Assembly (NCBI GenBank): GCA_948794795.1 | Contig: CAQGLR010000054.1 | Coordinates: 1-24,326 of the forward strand | Reading direction: 5' to 3' | Length of the DNA stretch: 24,326 nucleotides | DNA from: an uncultured Lachnospiraceae bacterium | Lineage (GTDB): Bacteria > Bacillota > Clostridia > Lachnospirales > Lachnospiraceae | Shown here: piece by piece, positions 22,920-24,326 of the stretch | Layout of the letters: each line of letters opens with the position of its first letter | Position numbering within the stretch: the first letter of the stretch is position 1 | The notes under the pieces: generated by a model | What the model saw: the letters and a program-made list of their open reading frames with translations, nothing else | Database searches by the model: none | Told to the model about the DNA's origin: nothing | Program-made: the position numbers and the translations under genes

Positions 22920-23238
22920 TTATATGCGTTCCTTTTTTTGAATAACGTTTAAAAGCTTTTTGAAATATAATTTTATTTTCTTTCTCCTTGCCTTACTATA
23001 CAAGCCAATACTATTATCCAATTTTTGGGGTGTTATATTTACTCTGGAATTATCCACTTTTAAATTTCTGGCTCTAACCCATGTTTGGGAATTATCATTA
23101 TTCTTGCAGAACATTCATTTCCTTTTATATCTTTACATAAATAGTTTTTTGAATCGTTTACAATATCCAGGATTCTTTTTCTGTTTCCTGGTGTATCAAT
23201 AATATGTCCATCATATTTCCTAAAAATATGTTTTAATT
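22920..23238 (-). pseudogene. Frameshifted toxin C-terminal tip (WVRARN / NITP motifs)
   Basis: Frame 1 reads LKHIFRKYDGHIIDTPGNRK, RILDIVNDSKNYLCKDIKGN; after a frameshift near 23110 it continues DNSQTWVRARNLKVDNSRVN, ITPQKLDNSIGLYSKARRKK and a basic tail to a stop at 22920. The order H-x-x-DTP-x-NR, N-x-x-NYL-x-x-D-x-x-GN, SQ-x-WVR-x-RN, N-x-TP, TGL-type ending is typical of a toxin tip seen at the end of WapA, Rhs and LXG-type toxins. It ends 34 nt before the acidic immunity gene. No start, broken frame. Confidence 0.6.
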
Positions 23239-23253
23239 AGGAATCATTTTCTG

Positions 23254-23627
23254 TTAATTTCCTTGTGGTATAATTCCTGTAAATATTTCTTTCCATTGTT
23301 CTATATAATCACTACTAATATCTAATTTTATAAATTTTGCTATTTGATGCAATTATTTTAAGTGATGGCTGTCCAGTATTTTTTCCAAACCCTTGTACTT
23401 TTTAAGTGCATTCATTAATTTAACGCCTAGTTTGCTTATTTTAAAAGTATTATAAGACTTCCTTGCTAGTAATGCAAGACCACCAATCCTAGGTATTATT
23501 GCAATGCTACACATAATAACATTCCCTGCATCACCCTCGTGTATATACAGTACTATGTTGGAAATATATGCCACTGCACCAACAACTGTTATAAACCAGA
23601 TTACATCTGAAAGGATTTTATTTATGA
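23254..23627 (-). pseudogene. Pre-toxin segment plus nuclease-like tail, broken by a stop
   Basis: An uninterrupted frame reads FFINKILSDVIWFITVVGAV, AYISNIVLYIHEGDAGNVIM, CSIAIIPRIGGLALLARKSY and KKYKGLEKILDSHHLK, meets TAA at 23353-23355, and goes on in the same frame as LHQIAKFIKLDISSDYIEQW and KEIFTGIIPQGN to a stop at 23254. The hydrophobic, glycine-rich first part is the pre-toxin linker commonly found before C-terminal toxins; SHHL at the join suggests a His-based nuclease whose core is mostly deleted. An ATG-led piece of 73 codons (23574-23353) is open but has no ribosome site. Confidence 0.6.
23311..23345 (-). repeat. Copy 2 of the 35-bp toxin-tail repeat
   Basis: Matches 17741-17775 with 3 mismatches. 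Here it lies inside a longer readable tail (KFIKLDISSD region). Confidence 0.55.
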
Positions 23628-23659
23628 AAAAAGCTAGTAGATTTTTATATCTGCTAGCT
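23627..23659 (-). terminator. Rho-independent terminator after the Imm64-like gene
   Basis: On the minus strand AGCTAGCAGAT (23659-23649) pairs with ATCTACTAGCT (23642-23632) with one mismatch, then T6. It lies 37 nt after the stop of the 181-residue gene and would isolate it from the rest of the array. Confidence 0.75.
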
Positions 23660-23696
23660 CAAAAATATTAAGTATAATGATAAAGTTTATATGATA

Positions 23697-24242
23697 TTAT
23701 GTTCTGTCTGTCAGGCCATCAATTTTCCATTGGTTAAGATAAACTTTGGTTTTTATTTCATATTTAATAAATATAGAATAAAAGTTTTCCATATATTCGG
23801 AGTCATTTTCTAGTATATCAGCATCAATATCACAAAATGCACTTTCAAATTTCATATTAGATAAACTTTTTAAGAATAAAATTATAGTATTTTCTGCTAC
23901 ATCAAGATTTTTAAATATTGGATTTTCTTCTGGAATCTCAAATAAAAGACATTCTTTAGTAGTTCCAATATGCTTTATTCTTAATAAAATATTATGTAAT
24001 AAAAAATCTTGTATTTTAAAATTGCATTTTATTTCAGCTATATGATATTTGTAACAATGTTTTAATGCTTCATAAATAGCACAATTTCTATTTTCACATT
24101 CTATCCATGAGGAATAATTTTCATCTGTTGGATATTTGAAAGAAATAACATGAAATTCATTTAATGTATTTATAAAATGGATTATTTTATCTATAAATTT
24201 ATCTTTGTTTGAAATAAATCCTAAATTGATATAAGCACCCAT
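23697..24242 (-). CDS. Imm64-like immunity protein
   Basis: A 181-residue protein starting MGAYINLGFISNKDKFIDKI, followed by VISFKYPTDEN, YHIAEIKCNF, then ENTIILFLKSLSNMKFESAF then CDIDADI and a C-terminal YSIFIKYEIKTKVYLNQWKI followed by DGLTDR. The MGAYI-x-x-GFI start, the late SAFCD-x-DADI and the W-x-IDGLT-x-R end match my memory of the Imm64 immunity family in length and order. Good ribosome site (AAAAGGAGAT). A toxin-like tail ends 25 nt upstream and a terminator follows. It would neutralise one polymorphic toxin in the cytoplasm. Confidence 0.65.
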   Translation of the reverse strand: MGAYINLGFISNKDKFIDKIIHFINTLNEFHVISFKYPTDENYSSWIECENRNCAIYEALKHCYKYHIAEIKCNFKIQDFLLHNILLRIKHIGTTKECLLFEIPEENPIFKNLDVAENTIILFLKSLSNMKFESAFCDIDADILENDSEYMENFYSIFIKYEIKTKVYLNQWKIDGLTDRT

Positions 24243-24267
24243 TATTTATCTCCTTTTAAACAATATA

Positions 24268-24326
24268 TTATATAATTCCATTTGCTATTTTAAAATCATC
24301 AATCCATTGTTTAGCTTTTCCACAAC
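24268..24326 (-). pseudogene. 3' end of a toxin-tip-like coding sequence, entering from the right edge
   Basis: From the edge the minus strand reads CGKAKQWIDDFKIANGII and TAA, ending 25 nt before the Imm64-like gene. Bases 24271-24304 repeat 21534-21567 (2 mismatches in 34). Whether this is an intact toxin or another remnant cannot be decided inside the window. Confidence 0.5.

Noticed and set aside
22960..23202. Plus-strand ORF of 80 codons
   Set aside because: Hydrophobic Phe/Leu-rich translation is the complement of the Lys-rich decayed toxin tip on the minus strand.
23353..23574. Intact 73-codon gene for a small membrane protein
   Set aside because: It has no ribosome site, its frame is open upstream of the ATG and continues past its stop with toxin-like tail sequence, so it is a piece of a larger dead gene.
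14164..24326. CRISPR array or integron-type cassette array
   Set aside because: No regularly spaced direct repeats and no integrase or attC-like sites were seen; the units are joined by variable toxin-tip remnants instead.

Overview
The window is AT-rich bacterial DNA with Firmicutes-style Shine-Dalgarno sites (AGGAGG), sigma-A promoters and protein families that together suggest a motile gut anaerobe of the Lachnospiraceae/Clostridia. The taxon is inferred from style and gene content; no rRNA or tRNA gene is present to test it.

Layout, left to right. (1) 1-233: the 5' end of a response-regulator gene on the minus strand behind a perfect consensus promoter; the receiver domain loses its usual sequence after about 35 residues. 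(2) 325-5546: a plus-strand operon of two unrecognised small ORFs followed by a type III restriction-modification pair, mod and res, closed by a hairpin terminator. The Res nuclease motif has Gly where the family has its metal-binding Asp, so cutting may be lost while methylation and helicase parts look intact. (3) 5598-7464: a methyl-accepting chemotaxis protein with its own promoter. (4) 7511-10934: a four-gene operon, ECF-type sigma factor, membrane protein (possible anti-sigma), ABC ATPase and ABC-2 permease, with overlapping ends and probable self-regulation. (5) 11018-14162: a MerR-type regulator divergent from a MATE efflux pump and a PF06541 membrane protein; the pump promoter has the 19-bp spacer and central dyad typical of MerR control.

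(6) 14164-24326, the most unusual part: about 10 kb, even richer in A+T, in which thirteen or more small genes on the minus strand look like immunity proteins of polymorphic toxin systems (SUKH/SMI1-KNR4, DUF6960-like, DUF2691-like, Imm64-like, an EF-G domain IV-like protein, a duplicated family, and several I cannot name). Between them the sequence is not empty. Immediately upstream of many of these genes lies the decayed 3' end of a coding sequence, usually 30-70 codons, broken by nonsense codons or frameshifts and often ending 1-35 nt before the immunity start. I read these as toxin C-terminal tips. One immunity family occurs twice, and both copies are preceded by related, independently broken tips. 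No complete toxin or toxin N-terminus is present. The picture is a stack of displaced toxin-tip/immunity cassettes in which toxins have died and immunity genes have been kept. A hicAB toxin-antitoxin pair sits in the array on the opposite strand, with two strong inverted repeats in its leader.

Most array assignments rest on architecture (size, spacing, start sites, tip-then-immunity order) more than on recognised families.
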